Shown: positions 1 through 9,592, counted from the stretch's first letter. The stretch: 64,000 nt of DNA from Batrachochytrium dendrobatidis JAM81 (GCF_000203795.2 NW_006281110.1:622590-686589), one strand, 5' to 3'. Notes: generated by a model from the sequence alone, not told the origin. Program-made: numbers and translations.

Positions 1-346
1 ATGCACACAATACATACAATACACACCAGTTGCATTGATCAGCATGTGTCAACTGGTCAATATCGTCAACCTGATTATACACGCACTTGACATGTACATC
101 TGGACAGTAATCATTGTACAATCCAGACTGTTGTGCAAACCATATATGACCAGTCATGTCAAGTATCCAATCAAACATCCAGTCATGAATACAACCAGGA
201 ATACAAACTCGGGTAGTCCGAGTATCGATCAACAACTGCAATCGATATCAAACTATCGTGCACAATCGATTGTAATCCACACCAGTTATAGTCAATCACA
301 CATGTCACACATGCCATGGTGTATGTATATTTAATGTCAAATGACA
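1..346. repeat. Array spacer block, copy 1 (cut by left edge)
   Basis: This is the 3' half of a noncoding block that recurs at 2059-2728, 4266-4947, 6504-7169 and 10005-10408. The match is near-perfect by eye, and most differences are C/T or G/A transitions. It lies directly downstream of the minus-strand gene at 401-1195 and contains that gene's probable poly(A) signal (AATAAA on the minus strand, 354-359) at its end. A plus-strand frame of about 99 codons stays open in four copies, but it has no recognisable domain and the copies are too similar for this to prove coding. Because the block starts inside the repeat, the array continues beyond the window. Confidence 0.9.
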
Positions 347-400
347 ATCAAAGTTTATTGCAAGTTGAAACAGTTGAACCAGTCCATATTAACATTCGGA

Positions 401-1195
401 TTAATTTTCACTTCTGAATTGATCGATGAGCGATTTAAACCTATCACCAAATTTGGAGAAACCACTACGTATACCAGAGGAGAGTCTCTGTCCAAAGGAG
501 CGAAATCCAGACTGTGTTTGCGGTGACGGTTGTGGATCTTGACGTTGCTGTTCAAAGTTAGAACTTTGACCAGAGCCACCACTGCATGCTGATGATTGTT
601 CACATAATTCGCCGAGGTATTGTTTAACGATAGGATGTGAAAGGATACGCAAAAGTTGGCCATCGAGTGTTTGAGCAGTAAAAGGTTCTTTGAAAACGAA
701 CTCCACAAGACTTATTATGATAAGTTCCAAATCATAATCGAAACGACTAAGCTCGAATTTGCACCTGTTCTTTTTTCTTTGAAGAAAGGCAAAATCAGAC
801 TCTTCTTTTTCAAGTTTCTGCTCAAGCTCCTTCATTCGATCGTTGCCGTTGTTGGATTTTAGTTTAAACTTGTTTGTTAGCATTTTACGTTTCAAATTAG
901 AAATCTTTTTTTCCAGATGACTCTTTGTACTCCGTAGATTACTATGTTCAAGATCTATCAATTCGCATTCCTTTTTTTTCCTATTATAGTCATTATGTAC
1001 TTTTGAGTATTCTTTGAGCAAATTCTTCATGTCAGCTGAAAGTGAATCAAGACTACCCAAGTCTATGCTGTTTGGATTAGGAGTTGCAGATGGGTTATAT
1101 ACAGTATCTGTAGTTTCAGTAGGGAGAATTGGTTTGGCAATAGTAACTGAACAAATAAGCAGGATTGATGATAGTACAGCAGTTGGTAGTTTCAT
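401..1195 (-). CDS. Secreted coiled-coil family protein, array copy 1
   Basis: Single-exon, about 264 residues, product of unknown function. The start chosen is the Met of the MKLPTAV signal peptide; an in-frame Met seven codons upstream (1216) is less likely because it pushes the hydrophobic stretch away from the N-terminus and its position is not shared by copies 3 and 4. A TATAAAT box lies about 65 bases upstream. Order of parts: signal peptide (about 1-20), short Pro/Ser/Thr linker, charged Lys/Glu-rich helix with coiled-coil character (about 50-130), a region ending in an LGELCxQSSAC motif, then a basic Phe/Arg C-terminus with one copy of the SFGQRxx unit that is expanded in the paralogs. 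Four cysteines of the mature part recur in the family. It resembles lineage-specific secreted families of amphibian chytrids; role as a host-interaction protein is inference. Confidence 0.85.
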   Translation of the reverse strand: MKLPTAVLSSILLICSVTIAKPILPTETTDTVYNPSATPNPNSIDLGSLDSLSADMKNLLKEYSKVHNDYNRKKKECELIDLEHSNLRSTKSHLEKKISNLKRKMLTNKFKLKSNNGNDRMKELEQKLEKEESDFAFLQRKKNRCKFELSRFDYDLELIIISLVEFVFKEPFTAQTLDGQLLRILSHPIVKQYLGELCEQSSACSGGSGQSSNFEQQRQDPQPSPQTQSGFRSFGQRLSSGIRSGFSKFGDRFKSLIDQFRSEN

Positions 1196-1257
1196 TTTAC
1201 TGGTTTGATTAAACAAGTTGTGGATGATTGTTATTCAGCAGGTCGGATTTGGATGGT

Positions 1258-1264
1258 ATTTATA
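1258..1264 (-). promoter_or_regulatory. TATA box of array copy 1
   Basis: TATAAAT on the minus strand, 63-69 bases upstream of the chosen start codon. The same box at the same distance is found at 6088-6094 and 9586-9592. In copy 2 the site at about 3721 is changed to CATAAAT by one transition. The flanking sequence up to about 1400 is conserved in all four copies. Confidence 0.6.
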
Positions 1265-1309
1265 TTGGTTGTTGAGTGGATAATATTAAAAAGCATATTT
1301 CTTGGAGAC

Positions 1310-1560
1310 CGTCCTAAGGGATTGGTGTTACTATCAGGGTTGGTGTTGATTTGCTATCAGTGTCAAACTTTGAAGGACCTCCCTTTATATGGTGGCATGT
1401 AATATTTGCCGAGTGCTACTTGGCTATACACTCAAACCTTGTATGGTCGATTGTGTAGTTTTCCACCCTTATTCACCCCAAAAAGGGTCAGTGAGCCACA
1501 ATCTAAGAAACCAGTGCATGCTATGTAAACCTGCATAGCTATATGCAACTGAGCTGAATT
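1310..1560. repeat. Conserved upstream block of the array genes
   Basis: This stretch, containing a GACCGTCCTAAGGGATTG core and a CCCTTTATATG core, is repeated upstream of each paralog (about 3770-4030, 6128-6380 and 9620-9890). It lies beyond the TATA box and is nearly identical between copies 1 and 2. The conservation may reflect recent duplication, promoter function, or both. Confidence 0.7.
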
Positions 1561-1678
1561 TAGTTATTAGCTGGTCATCAATGGATTCAATCAATAAACT
1601 AAATTAATACAATCCAGTTCATATTGTAACCACAATGTCACATTGATGATCAGTGACTTGCAACTGTTGTGTTGGCAT

Positions 1679-2050
1679 TGTAACTTGCGACATATGACGG
1701 CATGTTGATGATCGTCATAGTCGGAAAGTAAATCATAGTAGATCAAATATACAAAGGAATGAACTAATAAAGTAATTGAGTTGTCTATTAACAATTTGGA
1801 ATAAAGCAGGTTTATAGGGTGGAGAGCTGTGGAGAAACATAGATGAAGGCTATATAGATCCCAGCTCAAGCGTCACTGTTTGAGGACACCCTAATCACTA
1901 TAAACCCTTCATGATTGGATGTATTCACAGCCAACCACATGCGTTATACACAAAGGCCCACACACGCACATACACAGTGTAGCCCAATAGGCTGCGCATC
2001 CAAACACTCCGAGTGCCATTACAAGGATCACATGCTACCAATGTCTAACA
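1679..2050 (-). mobile_element. Solo LTR (372 bases) inserted in the array spacer
   Basis: The other units read GGCAT followed directly by TGCATGTTGTG; here 372 extra bases interrupt that junction. The insert begins TGTAACTTG and ends CTAACA, giving TG...CA ends. On the minus strand it starts TGTTAGACATTGGTA and carries a GATCTATATAGCC TATA-like core. Flanks are GGCAT (1674-1678) on the left and GATAT (2051-2055) on the right, a 5-base target duplication with two transitions. No internal retrotransposon genes are present. The first 15 bases match the end of the element at 7791-8146. Orientation is given from the TATA-like core. Confidence 0.7.
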
Positions 2051-2058
2051 GATATTTC

Positions 2059-2728
2059 ATGTTGTGTTACTATATCAATATCGATTGTCACTATATAGTT
2101 GTATCAATCACACATCATGATCATATGTCATGGTTGACTCGTATTCTGGATTGATGTACACATTGTATTGTATTGCATCACTCGAACACGAACACGAACT
2201 TTGTATGACTCGTTGAGCAACTTGTTCAATAACTCGTTGTATGACTCGTATATACACTGCAATTGGATCCAGTCACTCGACATTACAACATGATCCACAT
2301 ACAACCTGATTGTGATGGTGGTTGTCGATCTGATTGTCGTGTCAGTATATATGTCGAGTATGTACATCCAAGTGATCAAGCCATACATGTATATGCATAC
2401 AATACACACCAGTTGCGTTGATCAGCATGTGTCAACTGGTCAATATTGTCAACCTGGTTATACACGCACTTGACATGTATATCTGGACAGTGATCATTGT
2501 ACAATCCAGACTGTTGTGCAAACCATATATGACCAGTCATGTCAAGTATCCAATCAAACATCCAGTCATGAATACAACCAGGAATACAAACTCGGGTAGT
2601 CCGAGTATCGATCAACAACTGCAATCGATATCAAACTATCATGCACAATCGATTGTAATCCACACCAGTTATAGTCAATCACACATATCACACATGTCAT
2701 GGTGTATGTATATTTAATGTCAAATGAC
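2059..2728. repeat. Array spacer block, copy 2
   Basis: Full-length copy of the spacer block, between the solo LTR and the 3' end of the gene at 2801-3661. The poly(A) signal of that gene (AATAAA on the minus strand) is at 2737-2742. Differences from copies 1, 3 and 4 are mostly transitions, often at sites that are CG in one copy and TG or CA in another. Confidence 0.9.
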
Positions 2729-2800
2729 GATTATATTTTATTGTAAATTAAATCAAAATGACAGTTGAAACAGTTGAGCCAGTCCAGATTAGGATTCAAA

Positions 2801-3661
2801 TCAATTATCTTTGGGTTCACGCCTGATTCGACTCAAGAGTAAGTTAGCTCCATGACTAAGTTTAGAGGCAACTTTACGTAAACCAGTGGAAGCTTTCTGT
2901 CTAAAGGTGGTAAATCTTTGTTTAAGGGAGGAAAATCCCTGTCCAAAAGTGGCAAATCTCTGCTTAAAGGAAGCGAATCTCTGTCCAAAGGAGCTAGATT
3001 CAGGCTGTATTTGCGGTAACGGCTCTGGATCTTGATCTGAACCACCACTACATGCTGATGATTCTTGACATAATTCGTCGAGACATTTTTTAATGATGGA
3101 ATTTGAGAGGACTTGCGAAAATTGTTTCTCGAGCAATTCTTGATCGAAACGGCTTTCCATAAAGTACTGTACGATACTTGTTTTGACAAGTATCAATTCT
3201 TGATCGAAACAATCACTTGTAACTTTGCACCCGTTATGTTGTCTTTTAAGATCGACAAAGTCGGAACGTTTTTCTTCAAGTCTTTTCTCGAGCTTCTTTA
3301 TCTCAGCATCGTCATCATCATTTTTTAGCTTAGTTCTGTCTTTTAGAGCTTTACTTTTCAATTCCGAGATCCTTGTTTCCATAAAATTTATCATTTTCCA
3401 ATAATTATTATGTCGAAGCTCTATCAGGTCGCATTCTTTTTTATGTTCATCATAGCTACTTTGTATTTCCAAGTAGCTTTTGAGAAATCCTCTCATCTCA
3501 CGCGAAGCCGAAAAGACGTCACTCCAGTCTACAGGACCGCTAACAGGAATTAACGAAGGACTAGACTCGGCACTTGTAGTCGAACTGGGACGGATTGGTT
3601 TGGCAATAGTAACTGAACAAATAAGCAGGATTGATGATAGTACAGCAGTTGGTAGTTTCAT
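2801..3661 (-). CDS. Secreted coiled-coil family protein, array copy 2
   Basis: Single exon, about 286 residues from the MKLPTAV start; an upstream in-frame Met at 3682 is the alternative. The promoter and first 30 codons are identical or nearly so to copy 1, then the sequence changes abruptly, so the mature proteins share only general layout: charged helix of about 80 residues, paired cysteines, an LCQESSAC motif, and a basic C-terminal domain. The C-terminal domain contains at least four consecutive seven-residue units of the form FxQxFxx encoded by 21-base repeats (2900-2983 and flanks). The pattern predicts an amphipathic, cationic helix or stalk. Function unknown; secretion is supported by the signal peptide. 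Confidence 0.85.
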   Translation of the reverse strand: MKLPTAVLSSILLICSVTIAKPIRPSSTTSAESSPSLIPVSGPVDWSDVFSASREMRGFLKSYLEIQSSYDEHKKECDLIELRHNNYWKMINFMETRISELKSKALKDRTKLKNDDDDAEIKKLEKRLEEKRSDFVDLKRQHNGCKVTSDCFDQELILVKTSIVQYFMESRFDQELLEKQFSQVLSNSIIKKCLDELCQESSACSGGSDQDPEPLPQIQPESSSFGQRFASFKQRFATFGQGFSSLKQRFTTFRQKASTGLRKVASKLSHGANLLLSRIRREPKDN

Positions 3662-4265
3662 TTTACTGGTTTGATTAAACAAGTTGTGGATGATTGTTAT
3701 TCAACAGGTCGGATTTAGATGGTATTTATGTCGGTTATTGAGTGGATAATATTAAAAAGCATATTTCTTGGAGACCGTCCTAAGGGATTGGTGTTACTAT
3801 CAGGGTTGGTGTTGATTTGCTATCAATGTCAAACTTTGAAGGACCTCCCTTTATATGGTGGCTTGTGACTTTGATTGAACTGCTACTCGGCTATACATCC
3901 AAACGTTGTATGGTCGATTGCGTAGTTTTCCGCCCTTATTCACCCCAACCCTGACTAGTGAGCCACAATCTAAAAAACCAGTGCGTGCTATGTAAACATG
4001 CATAGCTATATGCAACTGAGCTGACATTCAGTTATTAGTTGGTCATCAATGTATTATGATATTGCATGATTTGCAATCACAGTTGATTGACATGATTCAA
4101 ACATGTTGTGGTTTAGTAGTACTTTCCACTCAACTCGACACGATCAATCATAATTAGTATTGATCGAGTGATTCAATCAATCAATTGAATCAATATAATC
4201 CAGTTCATGTTGTAACCACAATGTTACATTGATGATCAATGACTTGCAACTGTTGTGTTGGCATT
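3662..4265. repeat. Upstream region of array copy 2
   Basis: Promoter-side segment. About 3662-3860 is almost identical to 1196-1400. The region 3870-4030 carries the shared CGTATGGTCGATTG core and the same run of short motifs as 1400-1560. From 4080 to 4260 is AT-rich sequence related to 6415-6500 and 9900-10000. No coding potential seen. Confidence 0.65.
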
Positions 4266-4947
4266 GCATGTTGTGTGTTACTATATCAACATCGATTGTC
4301 ACTATATAGTTGTATTGACTACACATCATGATCATATGTCATGGTTGACTCGTATTCTGGATTGATGTACACATTGTATTGTATTGCATCACTCGAACAC
4401 AAACACGAACTTTGTATGACTCGTTGAGCAACTTGTTCAATAACTCGTTGTATGACTCGTATATACACTGCAATTGGATCCAGTCACTCGACATTACAAC
4501 ATGATCCACATACAACCTGATTGTGATGGTGGTTGTCGATCTGATTGTCGTGTCGGTATATATGTCGAGTATGTACATCCGAGTGATCAAGCCATACATG
4601 TATATACACACAATACATACAATACACACCAGTTGCGTTGATCAGCATGTGTCAACTGGTCAATATCATCAACCTGGTTATACACGCACTTGACATGTGC
4701 ATCTGGACAGTAATCATTGTACAATCCAGACTGTTGTGCAAACCATATATGACCAGTCATGTCAAGTATCCAATCAAATATCCAGTCATGAATACAGCCA
4801 GAAATACAAACTCGGGTAGTCCGAGTATCGATCAACAACTGCAATCGATATCAAACTACCATGCACAATTGATTGTAATCCACACCAGTTGTAGTCAATC
4901 ACACATGTCACATGTCATGGTGTATGTATATCCAATGTCAAATGACG
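4266..4947. repeat. Array spacer block, copy 3
   Basis: Full-length copy of the spacer block without the LTR insertion. It ends next to the poly(A) signal (minus strand AATAAA, 4955-4960) of the gene at 5019-6029. Several CG dinucleotides present in other copies are CA or TG here, for example in the run of CGAACAC words near 4395-4410. Confidence 0.9.
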
Positions 4948-5018
4948 ATCAAAGTTTATTGCAAGTTGAATCAGAATGACAGTTGAAACAGTTGAACCAG
5001 TCCATATTAACACTCGGA

Positions 5019-6029
5019 TTAATTCTCACGTCTGAATCGTTCAACAAGAGATCTAAACCCACTACCAAGTCTGGAGAAAGCTTTACGTATACCAGAGGAA
5101 ACTCTATGTTTAAAGGATACAAATCTCTGCCTAAAGGCGGAAGCTTTCTGCCTAAAGGTGCGAGCTCTTCGTCTAAAGGTGTGAGCTTTTCGTCTAAAGG
5201 CGGGGGCTCTTTGTCCAAAGGAGCGAGATCCAGACTGTGTTTGCGGTTGCGGATCTTGACGTTCTCCATCACTAGGATCATTAAGATCAATCTCTTCAAA
5301 ACTGTCATCATCAAGATTTTGATGTTGCTGCTGTCCATCACTAGAGTTTTGATCAGAATCATCACTGCATGCTGATGATTGTTCACCACCACATAATTCG
5401 CCGAGGTATTGTTTAGCGTAAGGATCTGAAAGGATAAGCAAAAGTTGGCCATCGAGCGATTCAAGATTGAAAGATGCTCCAAAAATGAACTCCACGAGAT
5501 TTACTTTGGCGAAATCCAGCTGTTGATTAAAATGACTAAGCTCGAATCTACACTTGTTCTTTTTTCTTTGAAGTTCGCCAAGTCTGGAATGTCCTTCCTG
5601 AAACTTATTCCTAAGCTCTTTCATTTCATCATCATCGCTATATTTTGAATTGCCGCGACCGTTTCTCTGAGCCGTACGTCTCAAATTGCCAAACCTTTCC
5701 CTTGTATGTTTTACTAGTTTTTGTTGATCCTCAAATTGAAGCTTTATCAATTTGCATTTTTTTTTATGTTCATCATAGTCATGTTGTTTTTTCAAGTAGT
5801 TTTTGAACAAATCTTGGATATCATCTGAAAATGAATCAAGACTACCCAAGTCTATGCCGTTTGCATTAGGAGTTGCAGAGGGATTAAACTCGGTACTTGT
5901 AGTTGAACTGGGAATAGCTGTCGAAGAGACATATTCTGTACTTGCAGTCGAACTGGGATGGATTGGATTGGCTGTAGTGACTGAACAAACAAGCAGGATC
6001 GATGATAGTACAGCAACTGATAGTTTCAT
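5019..6029 (-). CDS. Secreted coiled-coil family protein, array copy 3
   Basis: Single exon, about 336 residues from the MKLSVAV signal peptide; an in-frame Met 13 codons upstream (6068) is disfavoured. The TATAAAT box is at 6088-6094. Parts in order: signal peptide, Ser/Thr/Pro linker with one full 15-residue repeat unit (5899-5943), charged coiled-coil region, the LGELCGGEQSSAC cysteine motif, an acidic Gln/Asp-rich stretch, then a strongly basic tail built of at least five seven-residue Phe/Arg units (21-base repeats, 5109-5213 onward). Signal region and linker match copy 4 closely while the coiled-coil region does not, so the genes are mosaic. Function unknown. Confidence 0.85.
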   Translation of the reverse strand: MKLSVAVLSSILLVCSVTTANPIHPSSTASTEYVSSTAIPSSTTSTEFNPSATPNANGIDLGSLDSFSDDIQDLFKNYLKKQHDYDEHKKKCKLIKLQFEDQQKLVKHTRERFGNLRRTAQRNGRGNSKYSDDDEMKELRNKFQEGHSRLGELQRKKNKCRFELSHFNQQLDFAKVNLVEFIFGASFNLESLDGQLLLILSDPYAKQYLGELCGGEQSSACSDDSDQNSSDGQQQHQNLDDDSFEEIDLNDPSDGERQDPQPQTQSGSRSFGQRAPAFRRKAHTFRRRARTFRQKASAFRQRFVSFKHRVSSGIRKAFSRLGSGFRSLVERFRREN

Positions 6030-6087
6030 TTTACTGGTTTGATCGAGTTGCAGACAATTATCATTCAACAGGTCAGTTTTGTATTGT

Positions 6088-6094
6088 ATTTATA
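6088..6094 (-). promoter_or_regulatory. TATA box of array copy 3
   Basis: TATAAAT on the minus strand, 59-65 bases upstream of the chosen start. The placement matches copies 1 and 4 and supports using the MKL methionine as the start. Confidence 0.6.
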
Positions 6095-6503
6095 TCCGTC
6101 GAGTGAATAGTATTAAAAGCATGCTGGATGACCGTCCTAAGGGATTGATGTTACTATCAGGGTTGATGCCGATTTGCTATCAATTTCAAACTTTGAAGGG
6201 ATATCCCTTTATATGACGATCCGCAATTTTTACTGGACCGCTATTCGGCTATACATCCAAACGTTGTATGGTTGATTGTGTAGTTTTCCACCCTTGTTCA
6301 CCCTAACCCTGATTAGTGTCAAATCATAATCAAATAAGCACAGTCCATGCAAACCTCCAAACCTGTATGCGATTGAGCTGACAGTTATTAGTTGGTCATC
6401 AATGTGTTGTGATATTGTATAATTTACAATCACAGTTGATTGACATGTTGCAATCACAATGTCACATTGATGATCAATGACTTGCAACTGTTGTGTTGGC
6501 ATT

Positions 6504-7169
6504 GCATGTTGTGTGTTACTGTATCAATATCGATTGTCACTATATAGCTGTATTGACTACACATCATGATCATATGTCATGGTTGACTCGTATTCTGGAT
6601 TGATGTACACATTGTATTGTATTGCATCACTCGAACACGAACACGAACTTTGTATGACTCGTTGAGCAACTTGTTCAATAACTCGTTGTATGACTCGTAT
6701 ATATACTGCAATTGGATCCAGTCACTCGACATTACAACACTGTCCACATACAACCTGATTGTGATGGTGGTTGTCGATCTGATTGTCGTGTCAGTATATA
6801 TGTCGAGTATGTACATCCGAGTGATCAAGCCATACATGTATATGCACACAATACATACAATGCATACCAGTTGCGTTGATCAGCATGTGTCAACTGGTCA
6901 ATATCGTCAACCTGGTTATACACGCACTTGACATGTATATCTGGACAGTGATCATTGTACAATCCAGACTGTTGTGCAAACCATATATGGCCAGTCATGT
7001 CAAGTATCCAATCAAACATCCAGTCATGAATACAACCAGAAATACAAACTCGGGTAGTCCGAGTATCGATCAACAACTGCAATCGATATCAAACTATCGT
7101 GCACAATTGATTGTAATCCACACCAGTTATAGTCAATCATACATGTCACACATGCCATGGTGTATGTTG
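6504..7169. repeat. Array spacer block, copy 4
   Basis: Full-length spacer block. Unlike the other copies it is not followed directly by a paralog: about 1.2 kb of other sequence, including an LTR-like element, lies between it and the gene at 8468-9529. Confidence 0.9.
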
Positions 7170-7790
7170 ATATGTTGCATTTGAATACATGACATGATGG
7201 TCAATGTCAATCACACACAACTGGTAATGCATGACCAATGACGGCACTCGACGACTGCAACAATCAACACCAACCATATCAAGTGTGTTGATACATTGCA
7301 TTAACATTGAATGCAAGATATCAACAGTGTAATATGATATACTGCTGCAAGTATATCATGACGTGTATGTGGTGGTTCAGTCAACCATACACACCATTAT
7401 CATGCAAACACGATGATCAACAATGCAATAGTATGCTTGACATGATTGTATTGCATCAGTCGACTCTATACGATCATTATATACACCAATGTGTGCATAT
7501 TGGATACAATGGATACAATGGACACAGTGTCAATATGTGATGGTTGTCGTTGTTGATTGTTGGTTGCGTGATGATCATATTGTTGGCATTGTATATCCAA
7601 GTTGTAATACGTAACAGAGTTTAAATCGACGCGATCCAAGACAAATGTGAACATCAACTATACATTGGATCGAGTATTTACAGTGTAATTTTGGTATGTA
7701 CAAGTATGTACGGACATGTATGAACATGAACATGCATGTCGATGTGTGATCAGTCAGGTTATTGATACAAGTATTGACACCACAATCTCT
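7170..7790. other. Unique noncoding segment inside the array
   Basis: AT-rich sequence absent from the other array units. It contains short reiterated words such as GGATACAAT GGATACAAT near 7501-7519. Only short open frames without recognisable domains are present. It may be an insertion specific to this unit or spacer lost from the others; the sequence alone does not decide. Confidence 0.5.
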
Positions 7791-8146
7791 TGTTCATTAA
7801 CGTATAGTGACATATTTATGTAGTATAAGTTTTAGAGGAAGATCACAGAGATGTAAGATAAGAAGAAGGAATGAATCAGAATAGTCGTGATTGTTTATTG
7901 ATAAGAGAACTTTGTCTCTTATATATAGTAAGTAGTAGTGGTGAATTAGTGACGGTATAAACGCCACTCCTAAGCTTCACCGTTAAGGGTTCCCAAGCGT
8001 TACAGTCATTGCATAAAGTGAGGCAATGGTCATCACCATATCCAAGCATTGTATAGCTTACTTGTTTATACAATGCTTGTTACTATAAACCCCATCCTGA
8101 CTGTCTGGGTCCTATTACAAATGTCATAAATTACCAATGTCTAACA
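7791..8146 (-). mobile_element. Solo-LTR-like element (356 bases)
   Basis: The right end ATTACCAATGTCTAACA matches the end of the LTR at 1679-2050, and the left end is TGTTCATTAACG, again giving TG...CA. On the minus strand there is a CTATATATAAGAG TATA-like core followed by AATAAA, as expected for U3 and R of an LTR. A perfect 13-base inverted repeat (8043-8055 and 8067-8079) lies inside. The right flank is CAATC; an identical CAATC is at 7783-7787 but three bases away from the TG end, so the exact left border is uncertain. No internal coding region. Confidence 0.5.
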
Positions 8147-8400
8147 CAATCAACGAGTCAAATTGATCAGATCTGATGCCAACACACATGACTATTGTTG
8201 GTATTGGTGTTGCATGTCATGTGTCAATACGACATGTCAAGCAATACTATATTGACACAGTACACATGTATGTCAGAACCATCAATGTGTACAAATATAT
8301 AGTATAGAATAAATGTATTGTATTGAAAATGCAAGTGTCAAAACACAATATGATGATGAGCAATACTGTAGAATAATCAGATACAATACATGCAAGTTTA
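8147..8400. other. Noncoding segment 3' of array copy 4
   Basis: AT-rich sequence between the LTR-like element and the gene at 8468-9529. The poly(A) signal of that gene (minus strand AATAAA) is at 8415-8420. No coding or RNA feature recognised. Confidence 0.4.
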
Positions 8401-8467
8401 AATGAAAATCCAAGTTTATTGCAAGTTGAATCAGAATGACAGTTGAAGCGGTTGAAACCAGTCCAGA

Positions 8468-9529
8468 TTAACATTCGAATCGATTGCCACATCTGAGTTG
8501 TTCGACAAGCGATCTAATCCTATCACCAAGTCTGGAGACAACATTACGCACACCAGAGTAAGCTCTATGTCCAAAGTTAGAAGCTCTCTGTCTAAACGTG
8601 GAAGCTCTCTGCCTAAAGGTGGGAGCTTCATGTCCAAAGAAAGCAAGTCTCTGCCCAAAGAAGCGAGATCCAGGCTGTGGTTGTGGATTTTGATTTTCTT
8701 GCTGTTCATCACCAAGTTCTTCATCACTAATCTCTTCAAAATTGCCACCATTAGGATCTTGATCAGAATCATCACTGCATGCTGATGATTGTTCACCACC
8801 ACATAGTCCTTCAAGGTATTGTTTAACGAGAGGATGTGAGAAGACAGACGAAACTTGCTTATCAAATAATTCATGATTGAAACGTTTTCCGGAAATGTTC
8901 TCCACAAGAGCTACTTTGACGAGTTTCAATTCATACTCGAGACTAGTAGACTTGTATTTGCATGCTCTTTTCTTATCTTCAAGATCTTCAAGTTTGGAAT
9001 ATCCTTCTTGAAGTTCAAGTTTAAGCTCCTTCAGTTGATCATTACCATTGCTGGTTTTTAGCTTAAGCATGCCTTTTAAATTTTTACGCTTGAGGTCCTT
9101 GATCTTTTGCTCCGTATAAGTTATCATGCTTTGTTGATTACTATGTATAAGATCTATCAGTCTGCATTCTTTTTTATGTTTACGATAATCATTTCGTCTT
9201 TTTGAATATTCTTTGAGCAAATCTTGGATGTTAACTGGAAGTGAATCAAGACTACCCAAGTCTATGCCGTTTGCATTAGGAGTTGCAGAGGGATTAAACT
9301 CGGTACTTGTAGTCAAACTGGGAATAGCTGTCGAGAAACTAGATTCAGCATCTGTAGTCGAACTGGGAACAACTGTCAAGAAACTAGATTCGGCATCTGT
9401 AGTTGCACTGGGAATATCTGTCAAAGAGACAAATTCAGCATCTGCAGCTGCACTGGGATGGATTGGATTGGCTGTAGTGACTGAACAAACAAGCAGGATC
9501 GATGACAGTACGGCGATTGGTAGTTTCAT
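8468..9529 (-). CDS. Secreted coiled-coil family protein, array copy 4
   Basis: Single exon, about 353 residues from the MKLPIAV signal peptide; an in-frame Met 13 codons upstream (9568) is the alternative. TATAAAT box at 9586-9592. It has the longest Ser/Thr linker of the family: three perfect-length 45-base units (9309-9353, 9354-9398, 9399-9443), 15 residues each, plus a partial one. A Lys/Glu-rich coiled-coil region follows, then the LCGGEQSSAC motif, an acidic/Gln patch, and a basic C-terminus with four or more seven-residue Phe/Arg units (21-base repeats, 8570-8653 onward). Unlike copies 1-3 it is separated from its spacer block by extra sequence. Function unknown; secreted by prediction. 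Confidence 0.85.
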   Translation of the reverse strand: MKLPIAVLSSILLVCSVTTANPIHPSAAADAEFVSLTDIPSATTDAESSFLTVVPSSTTDAESSFSTAIPSLTTSTEFNPSATPNANGIDLGSLDSLPVNIQDLLKEYSKRRNDYRKHKKECRLIDLIHSNQQSMITYTEQKIKDLKRKNLKGMLKLKTSNGNDQLKELKLELQEGYSKLEDLEDKKRACKYKSTSLEYELKLVKVALVENISGKRFNHELFDKQVSSVFSHPLVKQYLEGLCGGEQSSACSDDSDQDPNGGNFEEISDEELGDEQQENQNPQPQPGSRFFGQRLAFFGHEAPTFRQRASTFRQRASNFGHRAYSGVRNVVSRLGDRIRSLVEQLRCGNRFEC

Positions 9530-9585
9530 TTTACTGGTTTGATCGAGTTGCAGACGATTGCCGTTCAACAGGTCGGGTTGATCGT

Positions 9586-9592
9586 ATTTATA
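9586..9592 (-). promoter_or_regulatory. TATA box of array copy 4
   Basis: TATAAAT on the minus strand, 57-63 bases upstream of the chosen start, in the same context as copy 3. Confidence 0.6.

Noticed and set aside
35..334. About 99-codon plus-strand frame repeated in four spacer blocks (also near 2418, 4638 and 6876)
   Set aside because: It is open in every copy only because the copies are nearly identical. There is no domain, signal or codon-level constraint visible, and the fifth block is cut within it.
2128..2409. About 93-codon minus-strand frames in each spacer (also near 4339, 6577 and 10078)
   Set aside because: They lie in the same repeat, overlap the plus-strand frame and consist of low-complexity Tyr/Thr/Val-rich translation. 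Treated as noncoding.
5445..5648. Plus-strand frames antisense to the array genes (e.g. 656-862, 3113-3328, 5445-5648, 9213-9542)
   Set aside because: They are antisense shadows of the secreted family, explained by the repeat structure and codon bias of the sense gene.
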